NCBI GenBank assembly: GCA_020723365.1
Contig: DYJB01000004.1
Span: forward strand, 1 to 26,128
DNA: 26,128 nucleotides
DNA from: Candidatus Aquidulcis sp.
Lineage (GTDB): Bacteria; Chloroflexota; Anaerolineae; Anaerolineales; E44-bin32
Direction: 5' to 3'
Position numbers and translations under genes: made by a program. Of the stretch, positions 15,619-22,574 are shown in pieces (the stretch's first letter is position 1; each line of letters opens with the position of its first letter). The notes under the pieces are model-generated. The model saw nothing but the letters and a program-made list of their open reading frames with translations, ran no database searches and had not been told where the DNA came from.

Positions 15619-16373
15619 CGGGAACGACCTGCGGTCGAGGCCAGCGCGGGAGAGGTCTCGGGCCGGCGGCTCCCGCCCGCAACGAGCCGCCGGGCCAGCG
15701 CCATCATCGATCGTCCGAGCGCGCTCTGCCGATCCAGGGCGCATGGGTGCCCGAAGTTGACCTGATAGCCCACCCCACGCGGATCCACGGGAACCACTGC
15801 CAGAAGCGGGCACCCCAGCGAATCAGCCAAGTCCGAGGCGGAGGCCGGCTGGCCCCGGCTGAACTGGTTGAGCACCAGCCCGACACGGCTGTCGCCTGCG
15901 GGCGGCCTGACGTTCAGCAGCCGGCGCGCACAGCGCAGCGCCGGCGGATCGGCGGTCGTGACGAGCAGCTGCGTGTCACTGATCTCTGCACAGGTCGGGC
16001 TCCAGCTGCCGGACAGCGCGTCAACGACCACCCAGGCCACGCGACGTGCCAACGCATCGAGCAACAAGCGCGTCCGCATGTCCTGCGCATGATCGGCCGG
16101 TAGCGAGGTGGGCGCCGCCAGGAGCACCAGTCCTTCGGCATGCCGACAGCCAACGAGCTCGATGTGTCGATCGGTAAGTTCGGGTGCGACCGGCAGCAGC
16201 TCGGGCCATGCGTGGCCGGGGCGCAGGTCAAGCAGCAGGTCGTCCGTGCCTTGCTGCGCGTGCAGATCGATGAGCACCGTCGGGGCGGCGCGCGCCAGCG
16301 ATACGGCCAGGTTGGTGGCGATGAGCGAGGCGCCGCAGCCGCCTTTGGCGGAGAAGATGGTAAGCAGGCCCAT
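15615..16373 (-). CDS. tadZ: TadZ/CpaE-like MinD-family ATPase
   Basis: This 252-residue protein belongs to the MinD/ParA-like group that places Tad machines in the cell. The N-terminus has a deviant Walker A, FSAKGGCGASLIATNLAVSLA (about 6-26): Lys9 is kept, but the second Lys of GKT/S is replaced by Ala, as in many TadZ proteins. A Walker A'-like VLIDL (34-38) and VVVDALSGSW follow. There is no N-terminal receiver-like domain of the type found in longer CpaE proteins. The ATG at 16373 lies two bases after the cpaB stop. Open reading frame continues upstream through cpaB in another frame but is not coding. Confidence 0.9.
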   Translation of the reverse strand: MGLLTIFSAKGGCGASLIATNLAVSLARAAPTVLIDLHAQQGTDDLLLDLRPGHAWPELLPVAPELTDRHIELVGCRHAEGLVLLAAPTSLPADHAQDMRTRLLLDALARRVAWVVVDALSGSWSPTCAEISDTQLLVTTADPPALRCARRLLNVRPPAGDSRVGLVLNQFSRGQPASASDLADSLGCPLLAVVPVDPRGVGYQVNFGHPCALDRQSALGRSMMALARRLVAGGSRRPETSPALASTAGRSR

Positions 16374-16375
16374 CG

Positions 16376-17047
16376 TCAGCCTCCGGCCGGGCGCAGGAGC
16401 GGCAGGAGCAGGAAGCCGTTGGCGCGGGCGTAGGTGACGGCGGCTGCTTCCTCCAGCTCCACCGCTACCGTCAGCGCCTCGGCCTGGGACGGACTTCCCG
16501 CCACGGTGAGCACCTCGATGGCCGACACGATGACCGCCGCCTGATCGGCCGGTTGCCCGGACTGGTAGGCCAGCAAGTCCACGCGATCGCCGGTTCCGAT
16601 CTCCGGGATCGGGCTGGCCAGCCAGGCTCCGGGCAGGACCATCGCCCAGCGGCCGTCGGGCAGGCGGCGCGAAAGCCCGGCTTCGTCTGCCCCGCTGAGC
16701 CGCTGGGGCAGGATGACCTCGCCCGCTGCCAGAGGCACAAGCACCGTCCGGCCGATCGCCTGAGCCACCGAGGTCAGCCGCTCGGGCGGTACGATCGCCT
16801 CGGGAACGGCACGCACCTCGACCATGGTTTCGGTGATCGTCTCGCCGGGGCGGATCGACAGGCGCGCCACCAGCGCTGCTGCCGCGGGGACCATCGAGGC
16901 GCGCAGCTGCTCCAGGTAGATGAAGGTGACGACGCCCGCCAGCAGCGCCAGCAGCAACGCCGCCAGCAGGTAGAAGGGAAGGCGCCGGCGGACGCCGGAG
17001 GCCCAGGAGGGTGTGGTCTCGGGCGACGGGACGGCAGGCCGCGACAT
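16376..17047 (-). CDS. cpaB: Flp pilus assembly protein CpaB/RcpC
   Basis: This 223-residue protein is the first gene of the tad operon. It has one N-terminal membrane helix (about 24-45, PFYLLAALLLALLAGVVTFIYL) and then an SAF domain (about 62-125) with RPGETITETMVEVRAVP and VLVPLAAGEVILPQRLS. The RcpC/CpaB C-terminal domain follows (about 135-215). CpaB is thought to act at the cell-wall side of the Tad channel. The ATG at 17047 has a strong GGAGGGGG ribosome site. A TTGACA/TACAGT promoter lies about 145 bases upstream. Confidence 0.9.
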   Translation of the reverse strand: MSRPAVPSPETTPSWASGVRRRLPFYLLAALLLALLAGVVTFIYLEQLRASMVPAAAALVARLSIRPGETITETMVEVRAVPEAIVPPERLTSVAQAIGRTVLVPLAAGEVILPQRLSGADEAGLSRRLPDGRWAMVLPGAWLASPIPEIGTGDRVDLLAYQSGQPADQAAVIVSAIEVLTVAGSPSQAEALTVAVELEEAAAVTYARANGFLLLPLLRPAGG

Positions 17048-17196
17048 GATCCCCCTCCAAAGAGGCGAGGGTCGGCTCGTTGCGCGTCAACTACAGGAGG
17101 GCGGGGGAAAGACAGGCAGCGGCCCAGGTGGCCGCCGCAATGGGAACCCGGTCTCGGCTGGCGTGCATCCCCCTGCCCTGCGATCCGAGTGCTTCG

Positions 17197-17226
17197 ACTG
17201 TAGCACAGCCGCCTCGGCGATGTCAA
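17197..17226 (-). promoter_or_regulatory. Sigma-70-type promoter of the tad operon
   Basis: On the minus strand a perfect TTGACA (17226-17221) is followed after 18 bases by TACAGT (17202-17197). A TGC in front makes an extended -10. Transcription would start near 17190, leaving a leader of about 140 bases before cpaB. Confidence 0.65.
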
Positions 17227-17237
17227 CGGGGAGGGAC

Positions 17238-17278
17238 ACACGACGTGACACGTGGCTTTGCCACGTGTCACGTCGTGT
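17238..17278. promoter_or_regulatory. 19-bp perfect inverted repeat between divergent promoters
   Basis: ACACGACGTGACACGTGGC (17238-17256) is repeated as its exact complement at 17260-17278 around a TTT centre. The arms contain nested CACGACGTG and CACGTG palindromes. It starts 11 bases upstream of the tad TTGACA and overlaps the -35 position of the reductase promoter. It could therefore be a shared operator; it could instead be a transcribed hairpin or a mobile miniature element. Confidence 0.75.
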
Positions 17279-17282
17279 TGTC

Positions 17283-17291
17283 TGGTATCAT
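17283..17291 (+). promoter_or_regulatory. Candidate extended -10 promoter of the ferredoxin-NADP reductase gene
   Basis: TGGTATCAT is TGn plus TATCAT, about 40 bases upstream of the ATG. The -35 position falls in the right arm of the inverted repeat and is not consensus, as expected if an activator is needed. Confidence 0.5.
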
Positions 17292-17330
17292 CGTCACGCT
17301 TCCCATGCACGCCAAGGAGACGAGATACGC

Positions 17331-18356
17331 ATGACCCCCGAACCCTCCACGCCTGTGGTGGACGTGACGTTCATCGGCGCCGGCCCCAGCGGGCTCTTCG
17401 GCGCCTTCTACGCCGGCCTGCGCGAGCTGAGCGTGCGCATCATCGACGTGCTGCCGCTCGCCGGCGGCCAGCTGACAGCGCTCTATCCCGACAAGACGAT
17501 CTACGACGTCCCGGGCCACCCGGCCATCCTGGCCAAGGACCTGGTGGCCAACCTGCTGCAGCAGACAAAGAAGTACAACCCGACACTGCTGCTCGGCGAG
17601 CGCGCCGCCACGCTCACCCGCGTCCCGCTCCCCGGCGGCGCGGCGGACGAGAGCTGTTGGCGCATCGAGACCGACAAAGGCATCTACCTGACGCGGGCCG
17701 TCATCCTGACCGCCGGCATCGGCGCCTTCGAGCCCATGCGCCTGGCCAACGACAGCATCCCGCCCTTCGAGGGCAAGGGCGTGGCCTACATCGCCTCGGA
17801 CTTCGAGTCTTTCAAGGGCAAGCGCGTGCTGGTCGTCGGCGGCGGCGACAGCGCCGTCGACTGGGCGCTGGCGCTGGAGAAGGTCGCCCGCCATGTGACG
17901 CTCATCCACCGCCGCGAGGGCTTCCGGGCGCACGATTCGTCGGTCAATGCCCTGCAGGCCTCCAAGGTCGATGTGCGCCTGTTCCACGAGATCCGCCGGC
18001 TGGAGGGCCAGGGGCGCCTCGAACGGGCCGTGATCTTCGACAACCGCACGCAGGCAGAGACGACGCTCGAGATCGAGGAGGCTGTCCTGGCGCTCGGCTT
18101 CAAGGCCGACCTGGGGCCGATCCGCGAGTGGGGCATCGAGACCGCCGGCCGGCGCTACGTGAAGGTCAACAACCGCATGGAGACCAACCTGCCGGGCGTG
18201 TACGCCGCCGGCGATATCACGGCCCAGGAGGGTGTCGACGCGCTCAACCTGATCGTCGTCGGCTTCGGGCAGGTCACGGTGGCGGTGAACTACGCCTACG
18301 CCCGCATCAAACCCGGCGGCAAGGTCTTCCCCGGCCACTCGAGCGAACGCAAGTAG
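17331..18356 (+). CDS. Ferredoxin--NAD(P)+ reductase, thioredoxin-reductase-like type
   Basis: This 341-residue flavoprotein should move electrons between NADPH and ferredoxin or flavodoxin in the cytoplasm. The FAD motif is GAGPSG (16-21) and the NAD(P) motif GGGDSA (170-175). HRREGFRAH (193-201) supplies the basic residues that bind the NADP 2'-phosphate, and a C-terminal YAAGDITAQEG binds FAD. The CxxC redox pair of thioredoxin reductase is absent; that region reads VAYIASDFESFKGK, so it belongs to the ferredoxin-NADP reductase (YumC-like) group. The ATG follows AAGGAGA about 12 bases upstream. It is a single-gene unit closed by a hairpin. Confidence 0.92.
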   Translation: MTPEPSTPVVDVTFIGAGPSGLFGAFYAGLRELSVRIIDVLPLAGGQLTALYPDKTIYDVPGHPAILAKDLVANLLQQTKKYNPTLLLGERAATLTRVPLPGGAADESCWRIETDKGIYLTRAVILTAGIGAFEPMRLANDSIPPFEGKGVAYIASDFESFKGKRVLVVGGGDSAVDWALALEKVARHVTLIHRREGFRAHDSSVNALQASKVDVRLFHEIRRLEGQGRLERAVIFDNRTQAETTLEIEEAVLALGFKADLGPIREWGIETAGRRYVKVNNRMETNLPGVYAAGDITAQEGVDALNLIVVGFGQVTVAVNYAYARIKPGGKVFPGHSSERK

Positions 18357-18382
18357 CCCGGGCGATACCGCCCCGAAAGCAG

Positions 18383-18406
18383 AACGGCCTCCGCCTGGAG
18401 GCCGTT
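18383..18406. terminator. Bidirectional hairpin terminator
   Basis: AACGGCCTCC and its exact complement form a 10-bp stem with a GCCT loop, 26 bases after the reductase stop. It lies 23 bases before the end of the convergent operon on the minus strand. There is no T tract downstream of it on the plus strand. Confidence 0.6.
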
Positions 18407-18428
18407 GTGATTCGCGGTGCGGGGAAAG

Positions 18429-18884
18429 TCAGGCCGACTCGGGCTCCGCCGGCGGCTTGGGCGTGCGCGGCCAGTAGAGCAGCACGCCCAGCAGGCTGAT
18501 CACCACACCGCCCGCCAGCCCGGCCACCTGCAGCGGGCCGAGGTAGACCCACGGCAGCCGGTGCGAGCCGATGGCCAGGAAGTCGGCCAGCGAGGCGGCG
18601 GCCGAGATAACGTAGCCGGTGGCGATCAGCCGCGTGCCGACTTCGGCGCGCAGGCTCATCGGGCGCCCGTTGCGCACCACGCGCACGGTCAGGACGGCGC
18701 CCAGCAAGAGCAGTCCCAGGCCGCTGAGCCACACGCCCATCTGGATGAAGCCGATCACGCGGCTGCGGTTCATGCCGATCAGGTCGGGATTGATGCCGAC
18801 GACGAACACCAGCATCCCGAGGATGACGAGCGTCATCCAGCGGCGCGCCCAGGTGATCTGTCGTGGCGTCAGGCTCGAAGGCAT
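18429..18884 (-). CDS. Hypothetical four-helix membrane protein
   Basis: This 151-residue protein has four predicted membrane helices (about 17-33, 44-70, 85-105, 112-138), short loops and a Pro/Glu-rich C-terminus (RTPKPPAEPESA). No family is recognised. The ATG at 18884 is one base after the dipeptidase stop, so it is the last gene of a five-gene operon. Position alone suggests a link to the dipeptidase and flavoenzyme; nothing in the sequence shows a substrate. Confidence 0.75.
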   Translation of the reverse strand: MPSSLTPRQITWARRWMTLVILGMLVFVVGINPDLIGMNRSRVIGFIQMGVWLSGLGLLLLGAVLTVRVVRNGRPMSLRAEVGTRLIATGYVISAAASLADFLAIGSHRLPWVYLGPLQVAGLAGGVVISLLGVLLYWPRTPKPPAEPESA

Positions 18885-18885
18885 C

Positions 18886-19977
18886 TCAGGACTCCGGAAG
18901 GCCCTGCCGCAGGATCCGCAGCCAGTTGCCGGACAGGATGGCGTCCACGTCCGCCGGCTGGTAACCGGATCGCTCCAGGGCCTCGCCAATAAACCGCAGG
19001 TCGGCGATGCTGTCAAGTCCGGCCGGAATCTGGTCCAGGCCGAACCCGCCATCGAAGTCGCTGCCCAGCCCGACGTGGCTGGCGTCACCCAGAAGCTGGC
19101 AGACGTAGTCGATGTGGCGCACGATGAAGTCGAGCGTGACCGCCTGGCGGCCGTCGGCCGGCAGCCAGCCGCCCTTGAGAAAGCGGTTGTAGGGCACGAT
19201 GCCCAGAATTCCGTCGTGCGCCGCCAGGGCGCGGATCATGGCGTCGCTCAGGTGGCGGTCGGGAACCGGGCTGCCGTCGAGCAGGGCGCGCGGATTGCTG
19301 TGCGAAGCGAAGAGCGTTCCGGGGAAGCGATCGAGCGCCTGGAAGAAGGCCTGCTCGGCCATGTGCGACAGGTCGAGCATCACGCCCAAGTCGGCCATGC
19401 GATCGAGCAGGCGGCGGCCTTCGTCGGTGAGCGGGCCCGGCTCGCGCGTCCCGCCGCTGTAGCGCGTGCCAGCCCAGGCCGGCCCGACGATGCGCACGCC
19501 GCCTTCCACCCACATCTCGACCTCGGCCGGCTGGCGGATGCAGTCGGCGCCCTCGATCAGCAGCACCAGGCCGAGGCGCGGCGCAACCGGTGGGTCCCCC
19601 TCCCAGGTTCGCAGCCCGGCTTCCAGCGCCGCGCGGCTCCCGACGATGTGGAAGGCCTCCCCGTGTTCGTCGGCCAGGCGCTGATAGGCCTCCAGCTGGC
19701 GGCGCGCCAGACGGTGCGCCTGCGCGGCATCGGCGTAGGACAGCGTCTCCCAGTCGTGCAACTTGCGGCGCTCGGGCAGGACATGCAGCGTGGCGAAGGT
19801 CACCGCCACGCCGCCGCGCACATGGTCCGGGTACCCCAGCAGGGCTTCGCCTTGGGGGTTGACGGCCCCAGCGGCCGATTCGAGGGCGCGCGTCTCGGCC
19901 GCCGATCGCATCGGATCACGCCCGAAGGTCAGCATGTTCCAGGCCAGGTCTTCGTGCGCGTCGACGATCAACCTCAT
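18886..19977 (-). CDS. Membrane dipeptidase family (peptidase M19)
   Basis: This 363-residue member of the renal-dipeptidase (M19) amidohydrolase family hydrolyses dipeptides with a binuclear zinc site. The metal ligands expected for the family are visible: His8 and Asp10 in DAHEDL, Glu142 in LIEGAD, His205 in DLSHM, His226 in ASHSNPRAL, and Asp307 in GSDFDG. The length is typical, and there is no signal peptide, so it should be cytoplasmic. Its start overlaps the upstream LLM gene by four bases and its stop is one base from the next start. The natural substrate, possibly a D-amino-acid-containing or xenobiotic dipeptide, cannot be told. Confidence 0.92.
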   Translation of the reverse strand: MRLIVDAHEDLAWNMLTFGRDPMRSAAETRALESAAGAVNPQGEALLGYPDHVRGGVAVTFATLHVLPERRKLHDWETLSYADAAQAHRLARRQLEAYQRLADEHGEAFHIVGSRAALEAGLRTWEGDPPVAPRLGLVLLIEGADCIRQPAEVEMWVEGGVRIVGPAWAGTRYSGGTREPGPLTDEGRRLLDRMADLGVMLDLSHMAEQAFFQALDRFPGTLFASHSNPRALLDGSPVPDRHLSDAMIRALAAHDGILGIVPYNRFLKGGWLPADGRQAVTLDFIVRHIDYVCQLLGDASHVGLGSDFDGGFGLDQIPAGLDSIADLRFIGEALERSGYQPADVDAILSGNWLRILRQGLPES

Positions 19978-20978
19978 GCCGCGCCCAGCTCCTGCACCAG
20001 CCGCGCCCAGAAGGCGTCGCGCGTGCCCGGGCTGTAGGGCGTGTACAGCGACAGCCGGTCGGCCAGCCCGGCGTAGCGCTCGCGCAGCGCGGCGGGCAGA
20101 TCGGCCTCCGGAGCGACGACGGCGAAGGTGCGCAGCATCTCGTCCGAGATCAGGCTGCCCATCTCGTCCCAGGCGCCCCGCCGGGCCAAAGCCTGCAGCC
20201 GATCGGCCGCCTCGCCCCAGCCGTGATGGGCCATCACCGGCCGGTAGGTGGGCGTCGAGGCGTAGAAGGCGATCTGCATGCGGGCGAAGCCGGCCTCACT
20301 GTCATCGACGGCGGTCATGGCCGTGACCGTCAGGCGGATTTCGCCGGGATGGCGTCCGGCGCGGGCGGCGCCGGCGTCGATCGCCGGCCGCACCACGCGG
20401 CGCAGGTAGTCCACCGAATGGTAGGGATGCGAGAGGAAGCCGTCGGCCACCTCGCCCGCCAGCCGGCACAGCGCCGGGTTGACGCCGGCGATGTAGATCG
20501 GGATCGCCGGATGGTCGATCGGGCCGGGATTGAAGAAGGGCGTCATCAGCGGCAGCTTGTGGTACGGGCCGCGGTGGTTGAGGCGCTCGCCCGTCTGCCA
20601 CGTCCTCCAGGCGGCCCGCACGGCGGCGATCTGGTCGCGCAGTTTGCCGACCGGCGACTCCGGCCACGGCATGCCGAAGCGGCGCTCGATGTGGGCGCGC
20701 ACCTGCGTCCCGAGCCCCAGGATGAAACGGCCGTCGGAGGCATCGGCCAGATCCCAGGCGCTGTAGGCCAGCAGCGCCGGGCTGCGGGCGAAGGCGACGG
20801 CAATGGCCGTGCCCAGGTGCACGCGCTGCGTGTGCTCCGCCGCCAGCGCCAGCGGCAGGAACGGGTCGTGCTGAGTCTCGGCCGTCCACAGCGCCCCGAA
20901 GCCGGCGGCCTCGGCGGCGCGGGCCAGCTCGGGCAGCGCGCGCAGCGAGGTGGGGGGAAGGATGGCGTCGAGGTGCAT
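19974..20978 (-). CDS. LLM-class flavin/F420-dependent oxidoreductase
   Basis: This 334-residue luciferase-like TIM-barrel protein shows family marks: N-terminal MHLDAILPP, EAAGFGALWTAETQHDPFLPLALAAEHT, VHLGTAIAVAFARSPALLAYSAWDLADASDGRFILGLGTQ, and the IYIAGVNPALCRLAGEVADGFLSHPYHS segment. These resemble the F420-dependent members best known from Actinobacteria and Chloroflexota. The substrate is unknown. The stop overlaps the dipeptidase ATG (ATGA). The thioesterase gene ends 24 bases upstream of its start. FMN instead of F420 is possible. Confidence 0.88.
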   Translation of the reverse strand: MHLDAILPPTSLRALPELARAAEAAGFGALWTAETQHDPFLPLALAAEHTQRVHLGTAIAVAFARSPALLAYSAWDLADASDGRFILGLGTQVRAHIERRFGMPWPESPVGKLRDQIAAVRAAWRTWQTGERLNHRGPYHKLPLMTPFFNPGPIDHPAIPIYIAGVNPALCRLAGEVADGFLSHPYHSVDYLRRVVRPAIDAGAARAGRHPGEIRLTVTAMTAVDDSEAGFARMQIAFYASTPTYRPVMAHHGWGEAADRLQALARRGAWDEMGSLISDEMLRTFAVVAPEADLPAALRERYAGLADRLSLYTPYSPGTRDAFWARLVQELGAA

Positions 20979-21002
20979 CGAGGTTCGCCGAGGCGGGCGG
21001 CG

Positions 21003-21446
21003 CTACGCGGCCGCCCCGCCCTGCTCCGGCGTCAGGCCGTCGAAGGCCGTGATGGCGGCGCGCCAGGCGGTCGGTATCGGGATCGATTGACCGGCGAGGT
21101 AATCGTAGGCCACCTGGATCGATCGACCGGTGGCCATCTCCTCCCCGGTGCCCGCCTCCTGGATCGAGTAGTGGAACTCCAGGCTCTTGGTGCCCAGACG
21201 CGCCGCCCGCACGCCCACGCGCACGGGCTGACCGTAGCCGATGGCGGCCTTGTAGGTGCAGGACGTCTCGGCCAGGATGATGCCGATGGCCTGGAAATCC
21301 TTGCCGTCCCACAAACCGACGTGCTGCAGGTAGCGGGCCCGGGCCGATTCCATGTAGGCGAAGTAGGCGACGTTGTTGACGTGACGCTGCGCGTCGATGT
21401 CGGCGTAGCGCACCTCGATGGGATGGAAGAAGTGATAGTCGGCCAT
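21003..21446 (-). CDS. Acyl-CoA thioesterase, hotdog fold (4HBT family)
   Basis: This 147-residue hotdog-fold protein has the 4-hydroxybenzoyl-CoA thioesterase motif EVRYADIDAQRHVNNVAYFAYMESARARYL near the N-terminus. The Asp of the YADID segment is the likely catalytic residue, and the HVNN loop binds the acyl group. It hydrolyses acyl-CoA esters to free acid and CoA. The ATG at 21446 is preferred; a TTG two codons upstream is possible. No strong ribosome site is seen, so it may be translationally coupled to the membrane-protein gene that ends 27 bases upstream. Confidence 0.88.
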   Translation of the reverse strand: MADYHFFHPIEVRYADIDAQRHVNNVAYFAYMESARARYLQHVGLWDGKDFQAIGIILAETSCTYKAAIGYGQPVRVGVRAARLGTKSLEFHYSIQEAGTGEEMATGRSIQVAYDYLAGQSIPIPTAWRAAITAFDGLTPEQGGAAA

Positions 21447-21473
21447 GCCCAAACCGGGAGCGTCCTGCCCCGC

Positions 21474-21920
21474 CTAGAAGCGGAAGAGCGGGCGCGACCA
21501 CGGGATGGCGACGGCGATCAGCAGCACGGCCACGCTGAACCACAGCGCCGCCCGCCGGTGCCTGGCGCCATCGTCGGCCCCCTTGCGCGCGGCCGCCGAT
21601 CCGACATGCACCAGGATCACCGCCACGAACATGATGGGCATATGCTCCATCAGGAAGGTGCGGAAGGGGGCCTGCATCGCCAGCCCAGCCAGATCCTGAT
21701 AGGCTGCCTGCATCAGGGGACTGATGATGGCCAGGATCAATCCGAGCAGGAGCTGGATGTCGAGGCTGATGCCGAAGAGCGCGCCGGCTCGCTGATCGGT
21801 CTTGGTCCAGGGGCGCTTGCCCAGCCAGCCGAACCAGGCGCGCGCCGTCGCGTAGATGGCGGCCAGGACCACCAGCCAGCGCCACAGGTTATGCAGCACG
21901 AGGACTACGGTGTACGCCAT
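21474..21920 (-). CDS. Four-helix membrane protein resembling heme-binding cytochrome b-like proteins
   Basis: This 148-residue protein has four membrane helices (about 3-24, 45-70, 87-108, 120-140). Conserved-looking His residues lie at the membrane faces: LHNLWRWLV in helix 1, MEHMPIMF, and VHVGSAAARKG in helix 3. The layout resembles a small membrane family often labelled cytochrome b-like in Bacteroidota and Chloroflexota; heme binding is an inference. The ATG at 21920 has GGGGAGG seven bases upstream. It is the first gene of the five-gene operon that ends at 18429, with a TGGTAGCAT extended -10 at 21984-21976. Confidence 0.75.
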   Translation of the reverse strand: MAYTVVLVLHNLWRWLVVLAAIYATARAWFGWLGKRPWTKTDQRAGALFGISLDIQLLLGLILAIISPLMQAAYQDLAGLAMQAPFRTFLMEHMPIMFVAVILVHVGSAAARKGADDGARHRRAALWFSVAVLLIAVAIPWSRPLFRF

Positions 21921-21975
21921 GTCTGCCTCCCCACGCGGCGCCACGGGACAGCGCCGGCTGCTTGTCGATATCCTA

Positions 21976-21984
21976 ATGCTACCA
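21976..21984 (-). promoter_or_regulatory. Candidate extended -10 promoter of the five-gene operon
   Basis: The minus strand reads TGGTAGCAT (TGn plus TAGCAT) about 56 bases upstream of the first ATG. A second -10-like TAGGAT directly follows (21975-21970). There is no good -35. Confidence 0.45.
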
Positions 21985-22096
21985 GAGCGGCCGGCCTGCC
22001 GCGTGAGGATCGCCGCCGCACCGGCTCCCACCGTTCTCTGCCTGAACGGGCATCCGACTCCGGGGTCGCGGCGCTTCATGCGGCGGGGAATCGCGG

Positions 22097-22498
22097 TCAG
22101 GCCGCCGGCGTCTCCCGGATGGCATGCCCGGCCCGGGACAGGACGGCCTGCGCTTCCGACTCCCGCTCCACGGGCAGGAACAGGTAGTCGGTGTCGTAGG
22201 TCGAGACGGCAAAGATGCTGATGCCGGCCCCCGCCAAGGGTCCGGCCAGCGAGGCCAGGATCCCGGTTTCCGAGAAGTCCAATGGACCTTCGACCTGCAG
22301 GCCGCAGAAGCCACGCTGCGCGGTCACGCCGGCCGGGACATGAGCCTCATCGCACACGATGGAAAGCTCCTGGCGGGTCCGCGTCACGCAGACGAACGTG
22401 CTGCTGCCCGCCCAGGGCGGGACCTCTGCCTGCGGATCCAGGCGCGCCACGGCATAGCGTTCCGGAAGTCGCAGCAGGGTGAGGCGGCGGGCTGTCAT
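22097..22498 (-). CDS. ACT-domain protein
   Basis: This 133-residue protein has a first half (about 1-62) that is a small beta-rich domain. The second half (about 63-130) has the ACT fold pattern LQVEGPLDFSETGILASLAGPLAGAGISIFAVSTYDTDYLFLPVERESEAQAVL, of the kind found in small two-ACT amino-acid-sensing proteins. It probably binds an amino acid or related ligand and acts as a regulator. The start ATG has AAGGAG about 12 bases upstream. It is separated by 176 bases from the next gene downstream and 76 bases from the hydrolase upstream. Confidence 0.82.
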   Translation of the reverse strand: MTARRLTLLRLPERYAVARLDPQAEVPPWAGSSTFVCVTRTRQELSIVCDEAHVPAGVTAQRGFCGLQVEGPLDFSETGILASLAGPLAGAGISIFAVSTYDTDYLFLPVERESEAQAVLSRAGHAIRETPAA

Positions 22499-22574
22499 TC
22501 TCGGGTCGCTCCTTAAGGACCAGGCCTTGTGCAGGGGATCGCGGTGCCGATAGGCGGCAGGGCGGTGCCTGCTT

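Noticed and set aside
17238..17278. Simple intrinsic terminator
   Set aside because: It lies between two divergent genes, where neither needs a terminator, and no T tract follows. It is kept as a regulatory candidate, although a hairpin or miniature element cannot be excluded.
20302..21885. A 527-codon minus-strand frame across the LLM and thioesterase genes
   Set aside because: It is the wrong frame of real genes on the same strand; the correct frames show family motifs and normal starts.
20223..22187. A 654-codon plus-strand frame over the five-gene operon
   Set aside because: It is antisense to genes with clear LLM and thioesterase motifs, and its translation is low-complexity.
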